A stretch of DNA of 32,958 bases from Chloroflexota bacterium (GCA_018648225.1 JABGRQ010000112.1:1-32958), one strand, 5' to 3'; shown: positions 22,458 to 30,833, counted from the first letter of the stretch. The notes: generated by a model not told the origin, from the sequence alone. Numbers and translations are program-made.

Positions 22458-23651
22458 ATGATGAAAAAATATTGGTTTGTACTCATATTGGTTTTATTGA
22501 TTTCGTTGGCTTGTACCCTCAGCGCGTCAGCGCCGGAAGCGGCTGTGCCAACTGACGCGCCTGCCGGGCCGTTGCCCTCGGATACACCGCAAGCCATCGA
22601 GCCGTTGCCTTCGGCCACGCCGACCCCTACGGATGTAGCTCCGCCACCACCAGCGGAACCCGCCGCGATCCCCGCGTCGCCCGTCCTGACTTCCGTGCCA
22701 GAGTCTGTGGCCTATGATTTTGTTGCCCATGTCTGCGATGCCGAATGGGCTAACAGTATCAACTATATTACGCCGTGTCCCAGCAATCTGGATGAAATCG
22801 AGCAAGGTTATTTCACCAATACGCATTTAGCCTTTGCCGAGAGTAATACCGCGCTCGAAGTTCCGGCGCTGATTGTGCTGCCGCAACAAGGTGGCGGGGG
22901 GACAGCGATTTTTGGTATGTATCCGCTATTTGAAGTTTGGCCCGGCGACCAGTTCCGCGCCGCGCTGGCCTGCCAGGGTGATGCTGCCTGCAACGTGAAA
23001 TATGCCCTGGAGTATTTTGACGCCGCGGGCAAGTATCATGCTGGATCGTGGGAGTGGGCGCATCAGGCTGGTGATGGTGTCGTTAATATTGCTGTTGATC
23101 TCAGCGCGCTGGCCGGGCAATCGGTGCGTTTTGTACTGGCCGTGCGTGATGCCGATGGAAACCCCGCCGATGATTTTTCGCTGTGGATAACACCGCAGAT
23201 TTACCGCGCCCCCGGAGCGCAGCCGCCTGCCGCCGGAGAAGACCAGAATCCCGGCATGATTTCGGGCTGGGTGAATATGGCCGACGCGCCGCCCTATATG
23301 ACTGAAGCGGGCACAGGCGCAGAGAGTATGCGGGTTACGGTGGTCTTTTTCAATCTGGATGACGATACATATTGGTGGATGCATACAACGCCTACCCGCC
23401 ATCCTAATTTTCAAATGATCCTGCCGCCGGGTAATTATCATGTCGTCGCCTATGGTCAGGGGGTGGATATTACGCCCTATGTCAGCGCGGCCTACACCGG
23501 AAAATGGCCGCTCTCTTGCGATCAGGATTTGCAAGTCGTTACCGTCGTATCTGACGAAACCGTTGAAGATATTGTCATCGCCGACTGGAACTGGATTTGC
23601 GGCGGCGACGCCTATCGCTCGCCAAAACCTGCCGATGTTCCCTTACCGTAA
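22458..23651 (+). CDS. Secreted lipoprotein of unknown function with Thr/Pro-rich linker
   Basis: This 397-residue protein starts with a lipoprotein signal (KKYWFVLILVLLISLAC, lipidated Cys about residue 19). A Pro/Thr/Ala-rich linker follows to about residue 75 (PSATPTPTD), typical of surface lipoproteins in Chloroflexota. The mature part has two regions: about 80-250, a beta-rich domain with four cysteines, and about 270-390, containing ISGWVNMADAPPYM, DDTYWWMHTTPTRHPNFQM and PPGNYHVVAYGQG, which looks like a carboxypeptidase-regulatory-type sandwich. I do not recognise a family. ATG 22458 or 22461 could be the start. Its stop is one base before the next gene. Confidence 0.75.
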   Translation: MMKKYWFVLILVLLISLACTLSASAPEAAVPTDAPAGPLPSDTPQAIEPLPSATPTPTDVAPPPPAEPAAIPASPVLTSVPESVAYDFVAHVCDAEWANSINYITPCPSNLDEIEQGYFTNTHLAFAESNTALEVPALIVLPQQGGGGTAIFGMYPLFEVWPGDQFRAALACQGDAACNVKYALEYFDAAGKYHAGSWEWAHQAGDGVVNIAVDLSALAGQSVRFVLAVRDADGNPADDFSLWITPQIYRAPGAQPPAAGEDQNPGMISGWVNMADAPPYMTEAGTGAESMRVTVVFFNLDDDTYWWMHTTPTRHPNFQMILPPGNYHVVAYGQGVDITPYVSAAYTGKWPLSCDQDLQVVTVVSDETVEDIVIADWNWICGGDAYRSPKPADVPLP

Positions 23652-23652
23652 A

Positions 23653-24057
23653 ATGTCAAGACGCCCATTTTCCGTAACCCTGCTTGCCCTGCTGGTGTTA
23701 AGCTTTTCGGTTTTAAATATATATGGTTTTTTTTGGGCGCAACGGCAGCGCGATTTCTTGCAAGCCTTGCCGCTAGCGGTGCCAGTCTGGTATCTGCTAT
23801 TGCGAACGTCTTTTTGGGGGATCGTGGGTGTAGCCATATTTTGGGGTTTGTGGCGCGGCCAAAGCTGGGTTTGGCTTGGCGCGCAGATTGGTTTTGCAGG
23901 ATTCGCGCTACACTACTGGTTGGATGCTCTGTTGTTAGCGCGCACCCCCGCGCTGGGCTGGCGTGCGCCTTTCGAGTGGATTGCCACCCTAATGGGGTTG
24001 GCCTGTGCCTTTTATGTTTTATACAGCCCCCGCGGGCGCATGTTTTTTAGTAAATGA
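23653..24057 (+). CDS. Small four-TM membrane protein, unknown
   Basis: This 134-residue protein is almost entirely hydrophobic, with four probable membrane helices (about 6-24, 43-62, 70-90, 105-122) and a basic C-terminus (SPRGRMFFSK). I do not recognise a family. The start is taken as ATG 23653, giving MSRRPFSVTLLALLVLS, one base after the lipoprotein stop. The same frame is open 71 codons further upstream but there it overlaps the lipoprotein gene. The spacing implies translational coupling. A MITE follows in the next intergenic region. Confidence 0.65.
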   Translation: MSRRPFSVTLLALLVLSFSVLNIYGFFWAQRQRDFLQALPLAVPVWYLLLRTSFWGIVGVAIFWGLWRGQSWVWLGAQIGFAGFALHYWLDALLLARTPALGWRAPFEWIATLMGLACAFYVLYSPRGRMFFSK

Positions 24058-24112
24058 AACCTGTGGGTGACTGGTTTATGTTTCAATGGTAGAAGGCGAA
24101 AGCTTTATTCAT

Positions 24113-24250
24113 CATTTTTTGTAACTACTCAGCCTCGAACAGAAAGAGGCCGAAAAAAAGGGGTGTGCGTGGGGGCGTACGCCCCCACGCACACCCCTTT
24201 TTTCGGAATTCTCCCTGCGAAGGCGTTAGCCTGAGTAGTTACCATTTTTT
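24113..24250 (+). mobile_element. MITE-like palindromic element, copy 3, with TIRs and target duplication
   Basis: Terminal inverted repeats GTAACTACTCAG (24121-24132) and CTGAGTAGTTAC (24231-24242) are perfect over 12 bp. They are flanked directly by an 8-bp duplication CATTTTTT (24113-24120 and 24243-24250). The interior holds a perfect 50-bp palindrome without loop (24154-24203). The 122-bp element encodes no transposase and would need one in trans. It lies just before the acyl-CoA carboxylase operon and could form a terminator-like hairpin or alter its promoter. Confidence 0.85.
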
Positions 24251-24269
24251 TATTCTTTGGGAGTACTGC

Positions 24270-25820
24270 ATGTCAGATAATCCAAAAACTCAACGTTTGC
24301 GTGAACTCAAAGCCCAGGCACGTTTGGGCGGTGGGGAAAAACGCATCGAGCAGCAGCATAAAAAAGGCCGCCTGACGGCGTGCGAGCGCATTGATCTTTT
24401 TCTGGATAAAGGCTCTTTTCGCGAAGTCGATGCCTTTGTCACGCACCGTACCAGCGATTTTGGCCTTGATAACAATAAAATTCTCGCCGACAGCGTCGTC
24501 ACCGGCTGGGGCACGATCAATAACCGGCTGGTATATGTTTTTGCGCAAGACTTTACTGTTTTCGGCGGCAGCCTGGGCGAAGTTCATGCGGAGAAAATTG
24601 TCAAAATCATGGATATGGCAATGAAAAGCGGCGCGCCGGTGATTGGCCTGAATGACTCCGGTGGGGCGCGTATTCAAGAGGGTGTGGTCTCCCTGGGGGG
24701 CTATGCCGATATTTTCTTGCGCAATACGCTGGCCTCAGGCGTTATCCCGCAGATTAGCGTGATTATGGGACCATGTGCTGGCGGGGCAGTCTATTCCCCG
24801 GCGCTGACTGATTTCATCTTCATGGTACGCGGTTCATCCTATATGTTCATCACCGGCCCTAATGTGGTCAAAACCGTGACGCATGAAGAAGTCACCTTCG
24901 AAGAGTTGGGCGGTGCCGATGTGCATGCCGAAACCTCGGGCGTGTGCCACCTGGCCGCCGATAGCGAAGCTGACGCGCTCTTTTTGGTGCGCGAGCTGCT
25001 CAGTTATTTGCCCCAAAACAATATGGAAGACGCGCCATTTGTCCCCACGCAAGATGATCCTCTGCGCCGCGAAGCCGAACTTGATAGCATTATTCCCGAT
25101 GATCCCAGTAAACCTTATGACATCAAGGAAGTCATCAACCTGATAGTTGATGATCGCAAGTTCTTTGAAACCCAACCGGGTTACGCCCCTAATATTGTGG
25201 TCGGCTTTGCGCGTTTGGGTGGGCACAGCATTGGCATTGTGGCCAATCAGCCCGCGCATCTGGCTGGCGTGTTGGATATTGATTCTTCGGAGAAAGCGGC
25301 GCGTTTTGTGCGTTTCTGCGATTCGTTCAATATCCCCATTCTGACCTTTGTGGATGTGCCCGGCTTCTTGCCCGGCACCGATCAGGAACATAGCGGCATC
25401 ATTCGCTCAGGAGCCAAATTGCTATATGCCTACTGCGAGGCCACGGTTCCCAAGTTAACACTGATTACGCGTAAAGCCTACGGCGGCGCCTATGATGTTA
25501 TGAGTAGCAAACATATCCGCGGCGATGTGAACCTGGCCTGGCCCAGCGCCGAGCTGGCTGTGATGGGGCCGGAGGGTGCCGTAGAAATTATCTTCCGTAA
25601 AGAACTCGCCGAAGCCGAAGACCCGGTTGCTCGCAAAGCTGAATTGGTGGCTGATTATCGCGAAAAATTTGCTAACCCGTATGTCGCCGCCTCACGCGGC
25701 TATATTGACGATGTCATCGAGCCTAGCGATTCGCGCCCGCGCCTGATCAACGCCCTGGAGATGCTGGCGAATAAGCGCGATACCAATCCGCCTAAGAAGC
25801 ACGGGTGTATTCCGCTGTAG
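24270..25820 (+). CDS. Acyl-CoA carboxylase carboxyltransferase subunit (propionyl-CoA carboxylase beta type)
   Basis: This 516-residue subunit contains both crotonase-like halves of biotin-dependent carboxyltransferases. The first has GGARIQEG (oxyanion region) and [17 protein letters not shown]. The second has [20 protein letters not shown] and [17 protein letters not shown]. It transfers CO2 from carboxybiotin to acyl-CoA. The Asp in GGAYDVM and overall match favour propionyl-CoA (PccB/MmdA type), though other acyl-CoAs are possible. ATG 24270 follows a GGGAG site; the frame continues upstream into the MITE but that is not coding. Biotin carboxylase and biotin carrier genes lie downstream in the same direction, completing the enzyme. 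Confidence 0.92.
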   Translation: MSDNPKTQRLRELKAQARLGGGEKRIEQQHKKGRLTACERIDLFLDKGSFREVDAFVTHRTSDFGLDNNKILADSVVTGWGTINNRLVYVFAQDFTVFGGSLGEVHAEKIVKIMDMAMKSGAPVIGLNDSGGARIQEGVVSLGGYADIFLRNTLASGVIPQISVIMGPCAGGAVYSPALTDFIFMVRGSSYMFITGPNVVKTVTHEEVTFEELGGADVHAETSGVCHLAADSEADALFLVRELLSYLPQNNMEDAPFVPTQDDPLRREAELDSIIPDDPSKPYDIKEVINLIVDDRKFFETQPGYAPNIVVGFARLGGHSIGIVANQPAHLAGVLDIDSSEKAARFVRFCDSFNIPILTFVDVPGFLPGTDQEHSGIIRSGAKLLYAYCEATVPKLTLITRKAYGGAYDVMSSKHIRGDVNLAWPSAELAVMGPEGAVEIIFRKELAEAEDPVARKAELVADYREKFANPYVAASRGYIDDVIEPSDSRPRLINALEMLANKRDTNPPKKHGCIPL

Positions 25821-25832
25821 CGTTGTTTGGCT

Positions 25833-26567
25833 ATGCTCATCAACGACCACAATCTCCATATTGAAACACATGGCCCAGTAGATGGGCTGCCTGTGGTGTT
25901 ACTGCATCATGGGCTGGGGTCAGTGCGAGCCTGGCGGAATCAGATTCCTGTGTTGGCGGCAGCGGGTTATCGCGTGGTTGCCTACGACCGTTGGGGCTAT
26001 GGGCAATCGGATGCCCGGACGCATCTCGACGCCCCGGGTTTTAAGACAGATTTGGCCGATTTACAGGTGATACTTTCAACTTTCAACGTGCAACCTGTAA
26101 CCCTCATCGGTCACAGCGATGGCGGCACAATTGCGCTCTACTATGCGGCGCAAAACCCTGAGAGCGTGGCCGCTCTGGTCACAATGGCCGCACATATTTA
26201 TCTGGAGCCGAAAATGGAACCGGGTATTCAGGGCATCCGACATAATTTTGAGCACGATGCGCGTTTTCGTAAGGGAATGCAGCTTGTCCACGGCGACAAA
26301 TACGAAACCGTTTTCTGGAACTGGTTCAACGGCTGGCATACCCCGGCGGCGGCGGATTGGGATATGCGTTCGCAATTGGCCGCAATTCGTTGCCCGGCCC
26401 TGATTATCCAGGGCGAGAACGATGAGCACGCTACCCCGCAACATGCCCGCGATATTGCCAGCGCAATTCCCGGCGCGCAACTCTGGTTGGCACCGCGCGC
26501 CAATCATATGCTGCCACAAGAAAGGGCAGTGCCTTTTAATGAGCGATTATTGGAATTTTTGGGATGA
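25833..26567 (+). CDS. Alpha/beta hydrolase
   Basis: This 244-residue protein has the full alpha/beta-hydrolase pattern. The oxyanion motif is HHGLGS, DRWGYGQSD follows, and the nucleophile elbow is GHSDGG. The acid is probably the Asp in QGENDEHAT, and the catalytic histidine lies in ANHML. The substrate is unknown; a thioesterase-like role on an acyl-CoA or acid would suit its place between carboxylase subunits. ATG 25833 is chosen; TTG 25827 is also in frame, and neither has a good ribosome site. About 10 residues before the GHS elbow are encoded by a 7-bp-period repeat (26073-26100). Confidence 0.82.
   Translation: MLINDHNLHIETHGPVDGLPVVLLHHGLGSVRAWRNQIPVLAAAGYRVVAYDRWGYGQSDARTHLDAPGFKTDLADLQVILSTFNVQPVTLIGHSDGGTIALYYAAQNPESVAALVTMAAHIYLEPKMEPGIQGIRHNFEHDARFRKGMQLVHGDKYETVFWNWFNGWHTPAAADWDMRSQLAAIRCPALIIQGENDEHATPQHARDIASAIPGAQLWLAPRANHMLPQERAVPFNERLLEFLG
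26073..26100 (+). repeat. 7-bp-period repeat inside the hydrolase gene
   Basis: Four consecutive heptamers of the CYTKYAA type (two copies of CTTTCAA, then CGTGCAA and CCTGTAA) lie within the coding region. GCAACCTGTAAC is identical to 9161-9172 in the intergenic array after the thiolase. The segment encodes the stretch just before the nucleophile elbow without disrupting the frame. Confidence 0.65.
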
Positions 26568-26603
26568 AGGTGATGATCTGATCACGCCCTCCCTGGAGGC
26601 ATT

Positions 26604-28118
26604 ATGTTCAACAAAGTATTAATAGCCAATCGTGGCGAGATTGCCGTGCGCATTATTCGAGCCTGCCGCGAGCTGGGCATTGAAACCGTGGCGGTATACT
26701 CCGAAGCCGATCGCCATGCGCTGCATGTGCGCCTTGCGAGTGAAGCTTATTTGCTGGGGCCAGCGCCTTCGCGCGAATCGTATTTGCGCGGCGATAAAAT
26801 CATTGAGATCGCTACACAAAGCGGCGCGGGCGCGATTCATCCCGGTTATGGCTTTTTGGCCGAGCGTGCCGATTTTGCCCAGGCTGTGCTGGATGCGGGA
26901 TTGGCCTTTATTGGTCCCAAACCTTCAGCGATTGCCGCCATGGGCGATAAGGGCATTGCGCGGGCCACGGTGTCTGCGGCGGGTGTTCCGGTGGTGCCCG
27001 GCACCGAGGGAGATGGCGCGTTGAGTGATGCCGATCTGCTAAAGCTCGCCCCGGAGATTGGCTTTCCCCTGTTGGTCAAGGCGACCGCCGGGGGCGGTGG
27101 CAAGGGGATGCGCGAAGTCCATAATTTGCAGGAGATGCCCGTTTTGCTGCAATCCGCCCGGAGGGAGGCCGAATCCGCCTTTGGGGATGGCAATGTCTAT
27201 CTGGAGAAACTCGTCGAGGGGGCGCGTCACATCGAAATTCAGATTTTAGCCGATGAACACGGCAATGTGGTTCATCTGGGCGAACGCGAGTGTTCACTGC
27301 AACGGCGTCATCAAAAATTATTTGAAGAATCGCCTTCGCCGTTTATTGGCGATGACGAAGAGCTGCGCCAGCGCATGGGGCAGGTGGCCGTGCGGGCAGC
27401 GCAAGCCGTGGATTATGTCAACGCCGGGACGATTGAATTTTTGGTAGACCGCGATCGAAATTTCTTTTTTCTGGAGATGAACACGCGTTTGCAGGTAGAA
27501 CACCCGATTACCGAGGCTGTCACCGGGGTGGATATTGTTAAAGAGCAAATTCGCATTGCCCGCGGGCGCACGCTGAGTTTTACCCAGGCCGACGTGCAGA
27601 TGAATGGCTGGGCGCTGGAATGCCGCGTGAACGCTGAAGACCCATATAGCAACTTTATGCCTTCGACGGGCAAAATATCGCACTTGCTGCTGCCCACCGG
27701 CCCTGGCGTGCGGGTAGATACGGGCGTTTTTCCCGGCTCTGAAATTTCACCGTATTATGATTCGCTGATTTCCAAGCTGATTGTTTTTGGGCAGACGCGC
27801 GCCGAAGCCATTTTGCGCATGCGCCGCGCGCTTGAGGAGTATAAAATCGTCGGCGTACGCACAAATATTCCCTTCCACCAAAAATTGATGGACTCGCACC
27901 GCTTTATGGCCGGTCAATTTGACACTCAGTTTGTCGAGAAGCATTTTGATATGGAGACATCCGGGCGGGCGAGAAAGCCGCTCCCTGAAATTGCAGCTAT
28001 ATTTGCAACATTGGTTGCGCATCAAGATACCGAGCGTTCAACGCATGTTATTCAGCGCAACGAGCGCGATACCAGCAACTGGAAATGGGTAGGGCGCTGG
28101 GAGCGCCTCCACCGCTAA
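26604..28118 (+). CDS. Biotin carboxylase subunit of acyl-CoA carboxylase
   Basis: This 504-residue ATP-grasp enzyme carboxylates biotin on the carrier protein. It shows FNKVLIANRGEIAVRIIRACRELG-type N-terminus, HPGYGFLAE, the Gly-rich ATP loop ATAGGGGKGMR, HIEIQILAD, ECSLQRRHQKLFEESPS, and the catalytic segment FLEMNTRLQVEHPITE. The core ends near residue 445; the last 55 residues are an extra tail. ATG 26604 has GGAGG 7 bases upstream. The carrier protein follows after 12 bases and the carboxyltransferase lies upstream, so the operon encodes a complete three-part carboxylase. Confidence 0.94.
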   Translation: MFNKVLIANRGEIAVRIIRACRELGIETVAVYSEADRHALHVRLASEAYLLGPAPSRESYLRGDKIIEIATQSGAGAIHPGYGFLAERADFAQAVLDAGLAFIGPKPSAIAAMGDKGIARATVSAAGVPVVPGTEGDGALSDADLLKLAPEIGFPLLVKATAGGGGKGMREVHNLQEMPVLLQSARREAESAFGDGNVYLEKLVEGARHIEIQILADEHGNVVHLGERECSLQRRHQKLFEESPSPFIGDDEELRQRMGQVAVRAAQAVDYVNAGTIEFLVDRDRNFFFLEMNTRLQVEHPITEAVTGVDIVKEQIRIARGRTLSFTQADVQMNGWALECRVNAEDPYSNFMPSTGKISHLLLPTGPGVRVDTGVFPGSEISPYYDSLISKLIVFGQTRAEAILRMRRALEEYKIVGVRTNIPFHQKLMDSHRFMAGQFDTQFVEKHFDMETSGRARKPLPEIAAIFATLVAHQDTERSTHVIQRNERDTSNWKWVGRWERLHR

Positions 28119-28130
28119 AGAGGCCTGAAG

Positions 28131-28628
28131 ATGAAATATATTACGACGATTAATGACCATGAATATATCGTTGAAATTCTGGATGAGCGCCGTGTAGTCG
28201 TGGATGGTGTTTGCTATGCGGTGGATTTTGAATCGGTTAGCGGACAACCGGTTTTCTCGCTTCTGGTGGATGGCAAGTCCTATGAGGCTTATATTTACGA
28301 AAGTGATGAGGCCCTGGAAGTTCTCTTGCGGGGCGCGCTGTATTCGGCTGCTGTAGTAGATGAGCGCGAACATCGCTTGCGCTCGGCGTTTGGCAGCGGC
28401 CCAGCCCAAAGCGGGGAGTATTACCTCAAAGCGCCGATGCCCGGTTTGGTGATTGATATTCCTGTAACCGATGGGCAAGAAATTGCTGAGGGGGATGTGC
28501 TGTTGATTCTCGAATCGATGAAAATGCAGAACGAACTCAAAGCGCCGCGTGCTGGTGTCATTTCGCGTATCAAGGTTGCGGTGGGTGAGAGCGTGGAGCG
28601 TCGGCAGACGTTATTGAGTGTCGTCTAA
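28131..28628 (+). CDS. Biotin carboxyl carrier protein of acyl-CoA carboxylase
   Basis: This 165-residue protein ends in a biotinyl/lipoyl domain (about 95-165). It begins YYLKAPMPGLVIDIPV and has the biotinylation motif ESMKM with K131. The N-terminal 90 residues form the beta-rich linker region seen in acyl-CoA carboxylase carriers and in the alpha chains of propionyl-CoA carboxylases. The carrier is separate from the carboxylase here rather than fused. ATG 28131 is 12 bases after the biotin carboxylase stop, with a weak GAGG site. Confidence 0.92.
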   Translation: MKYITTINDHEYIVEILDERRVVVDGVCYAVDFESVSGQPVFSLLVDGKSYEAYIYESDEALEVLLRGALYSAAVVDEREHRLRSAFGSGPAQSGEYYLKAPMPGLVIDIPVTDGQEIAEGDVLLILESMKMQNELKAPRAGVISRIKVAVGESVERRQTLLSVV

Positions 28629-28629
28629 G

Positions 28630-28658
28630 TTGCATCCCATCTTACGGCATGATAGAAT
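28630..28658 (+). promoter_or_regulatory. Candidate promoter before the DUF151 gene
   Basis: TTGCAT (28630-28635), 17 bases, then TAGAAT (28653-28658) makes a plausible sigma-70-type promoter immediately after the carrier-protein stop. The leader to ATG 28807 would be about 140 bases. I see no other gene in 28629-28806. Confidence 0.4.
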
Positions 28659-28806
28659 AATTTCAACCAAATTTCCTGACCCAGCATTATAAAATCCCCG
28701 GGTTTCCTCAAGGAAATTCGCCTTCTACCTGACATGTTAAGTTTTGGTAGGCTGCAACGAATGTTTTTGTTGTGATCTGGCGAACCGAAATTAAAGCACA
28801 CCATTA

Positions 28807-29373
28807 ATGGAAAATCCTATGCCCGAAATGGTTGAAGTTATTATCGATAGTATTCGTGTCAGCTTGCTCAATCAGCAGCGCATCGTTATTTTGCGTGAGC
28901 TAGATGTTGAGCGGTATCTTGCCATCTGGATTGGCATCTACGAGGCCGAGCACCTGACGATGGCCCTGCAAGATGTGGCGGCATCGCGCCCATTGACTTA
29001 CGATCTGATGATAAAGATGGTCAAGGAACTAGATGCCAGTATTGCCCGTGTGGAAGTCGTTGCCCTGCGCGATGAAACATTCTATGGCAATATTGTACTC
29101 CGTCTCCATGACCAGGAAATGAATATCGATGCCCGTCCCTCCGATGCCATGAACCTGGCGATTCGCAGCGGCGTGCCGATTTATGTGGCGCTTGAAGTCA
29201 TGGAGAGCGCTGGCATCACCCCGGAAGAAGATGCCGTTGCAATGGACGCGGCTGATGCCGATATTGTGGCTGAATCTGCCGATGAAAAAGATGATGAACG
29301 CCTTTCGATCTTCGAAGATTTCCTCGACAAGTTAAACCTTGATGATACCGAGGACGAAAGCCCCGAAAACTAA
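28807..29373 (+). CDS. DUF151 / bifunctional nuclease-family protein
   Basis: This 188-residue protein matches the BFN/DUF151 fold over about residues 6-140: VEVIIDSIRVSLLNQQRIVILRE, YLAIWIGIYEAEHL, and IDARPSDAMNLAIRSGVPIYV. Members act as nucleases in plants and are common but poorly characterised in bacteria. The C-terminal 45 residues are strongly acidic (AADADIVAESADEKDDE, FEDFLDKLNLDD). Start ATG 28807 or 28819; neither has a clear ribosome site. A strong terminator follows, separating it from dnaB. Confidence 0.88.
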   Translation: MENPMPEMVEVIIDSIRVSLLNQQRIVILRELDVERYLAIWIGIYEAEHLTMALQDVAASRPLTYDLMIKMVKELDASIARVEVVALRDETFYGNIVLRLHDQEMNIDARPSDAMNLAIRSGVPIYVALEVMESAGITPEEDAVAMDAADADIVAESADEKDDERLSIFEDFLDKLNLDDTEDESPEN

Positions 29374-29387
29374 ATTTCCACCAAACT

Positions 29388-29439
29388 AAAAAACAGGGGT
29401 GTATGAGGTGCAAAGCGCCCCATGCACCCCTGTTTTTTT
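29388..29439 (+). terminator. Rho-independent terminator (palindrome related to copies 1-3)
   Basis: AAAAAACAGGGGTG (29388-29401) pairs with CACCCCTGTTTTTT, with the stem continuing through G-T wobbles and one A-C mismatch to a short loop near 29411-29415, then a T-run to 29439. Its AGGGGTGT and GGTGC segments resemble the cores of the palindromic elements, but no terminal repeats or duplications are visible. Confidence 0.9.
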
Positions 29440-29443
29440 CAGG

Positions 29444-29449
29444 TAAAAT
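29444..29449 (+). promoter_or_regulatory. -10 element for a probably leaderless dnaB transcript
   Basis: TAAAAT ends 7 bases before ATG 29457, so transcription would start at or next to the A of ATG. There is no ribosome site between. No -35 is recognisable because the upstream bases belong to the terminator. Confidence 0.5.
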
Positions 29450-29456
29450 CTAGCTT

Positions 29457-30833
29457 ATGAGTATTCAGCCAACCTATGAACCTGAACCAGGCTCCGGATT
29501 AAAAGTTGTTCCCCAGAGCCGCGAAGCCGAAGAAGCCGTCATTGGGTCAATTTTAATTAACCCCGATGCTTATTTCGATGTGGCTGAATTTTTGCTGCCC
29601 GATGATTTTTATATCCATCGTCATCGCTGGATTTGGGAAGCCTTCTCGCGCTTGCAGCAGAACCGCATCCCGATTGATTCGCTGACCGTTATCGAAGACT
29701 TGGATCAGCAGGGTAAACTGGCCGAAATTGGCGGCCCGGCTTTTATCACCGCGCTGATTAATAGCGTACCTTCATCCTTGCATGCCACCGCGTATGCCCA
29801 CATTGTTGAAGAAACCGCCGTGCGTCGCCGCATGTTGGAAGCTGCCAACAAGATCGCTACGCTGGCCTATGAGGAAGATACCCACCTCGATGCGGTGATG
29901 GATGATGCCGAGAAAGCTGTTTTCGGTGTGAGTGAACGCCGCCTGACCCGCGATCTGGCACCGATTCAGCAAGTGCTGAGCGAGTTCTACGATCATATTG
30001 GCGAATTGGCCGCCAAAGACGAAGAGATCAGCGGGGTGCCGACGGGCTTCATTGACCTCGATCATCTCCTCAATGGTCTGCAACCCTCCGATTTGCTCAT
30101 CGTGGCCGGGAGGCCGGGCATGGGCAAAACCGGCTTCGCCCTCTCTGTTGCCAAGAACGCCGCCCTGATCCATAAAAAGCATGTTGCCGTTTTCTCGCTG
30201 GAAATGGGTAACGATCAGCTTGTGCAGCGTCTTTTGTCACAAGAGACCGCCATCGATTCGCAGCGCCTGCGTACCGGCAAACTTGAAAAAGACGAGTGGA
30301 GCACACTCACCCATGCGATTGAAGTGCTCAGCGGAACAAAGATTTTCCTCGATGACACGCCGGGCATCACCCCCATGCAATTGCGCACCAAATGCCGCCG
30401 CCTGCATTTGGAGTATCGCCTCGATTTGATAATTATTGATTATTTGCAGCTTATGGCGGGCGATAATCGCACCGAGAACCGCGTGCAAGAAGTCTCGTAT
30501 ATCTCGCGGCAGCTCAAGGTGCTGGCGCGTGAATTACAAGTGCCTGTGCTGGCCGCGGCGCAGCTCTCGCGTGCGGTAGAACAACGCTCTGACAAGCATC
30601 CCGTACTCTCCGATTTGCGCGAATCCGGGTCGTTGGAGCAAGATGCCGACATCGTTATGTTTATCTATCGCCCCGATGTTTACGAGGAAGATACCGAATT
30701 GCAAAACGTGGCCGAAGTAATTGTCGCCAAACATCGAAATGGCCCTACGGGCAGCGTGCAGTTGATCTTCCGTAAGAATTTGGCGAAATTCGAGAACGCC
30801 GTCACGCGTTTGCACGACCTCAAAGAAATGTAA
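29457..30833 (+). CDS. dnaB: Replicative DNA helicase DnaB
   Basis: This 458-residue helicase has an N-terminal DnaB domain (about 15-120: PQSREAEEAVIGSILINPDAY, and ALINSVPSS), a linker, and a RecA-like domain. Walker A is GRPGMGKT (218-225). FSLEMGNDQLVQRLLS, the Walker B-like LIIIDYLQLM and DLRESGSLEQDADIV follow, with an intact C-terminus. It unwinds DNA as a hexamer at the replication fork. No intein is present. Its stop overlaps the next start by one base (TAATG), tying it to the DnaD-like and DnaC-like genes. Confidence 0.97.
   Translation: MSIQPTYEPEPGSGLKVVPQSREAEEAVIGSILINPDAYFDVAEFLLPDDFYIHRHRWIWEAFSRLQQNRIPIDSLTVIEDLDQQGKLAEIGGPAFITALINSVPSSLHATAYAHIVEETAVRRRMLEAANKIATLAYEEDTHLDAVMDDAEKAVFGVSERRLTRDLAPIQQVLSEFYDHIGELAAKDEEISGVPTGFIDLDHLLNGLQPSDLLIVAGRPGMGKTGFALSVAKNAALIHKKHVAVFSLEMGNDQLVQRLLSQETAIDSQRLRTGKLEKDEWSTLTHAIEVLSGTKIFLDDTPGITPMQLRTKCRRLHLEYRLDLIIIDYLQLMAGDNRTENRVQEVSYISRQLKVLARELQVPVLAAAQLSRAVEQRSDKHPVLSDLRESGSLEQDADIVMFIYRPDVYEEDTELQNVAEVIVAKHRNGPTGSVQLIFRKNLAKFENAVTRLHDLKEM

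Noticed and set aside
24165-24269. N-terminal extension of the carboxyltransferase into the MITE
   Set aside because: These codons lie in the palindrome and right flank of the element; ATG 24270 fits the family N-terminus and has a ribosome site.
26604-28628. Housekeeping acetyl-CoA carboxylase (accBC) for fatty-acid synthesis
   Set aside because: Possible, but the upstream carboxyltransferase is the single-chain propionyl/methylmalonyl type, so an acyl-CoA carboxylase is the better reading. AccA/AccD are not seen.
2733-29439. The repeated palindromes as a CRISPR array or phage remnants
   Set aside because: Copies are kilobases apart with no regular spacers, no cas genes and no integrase. 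They fit a dispersed MITE-like family.
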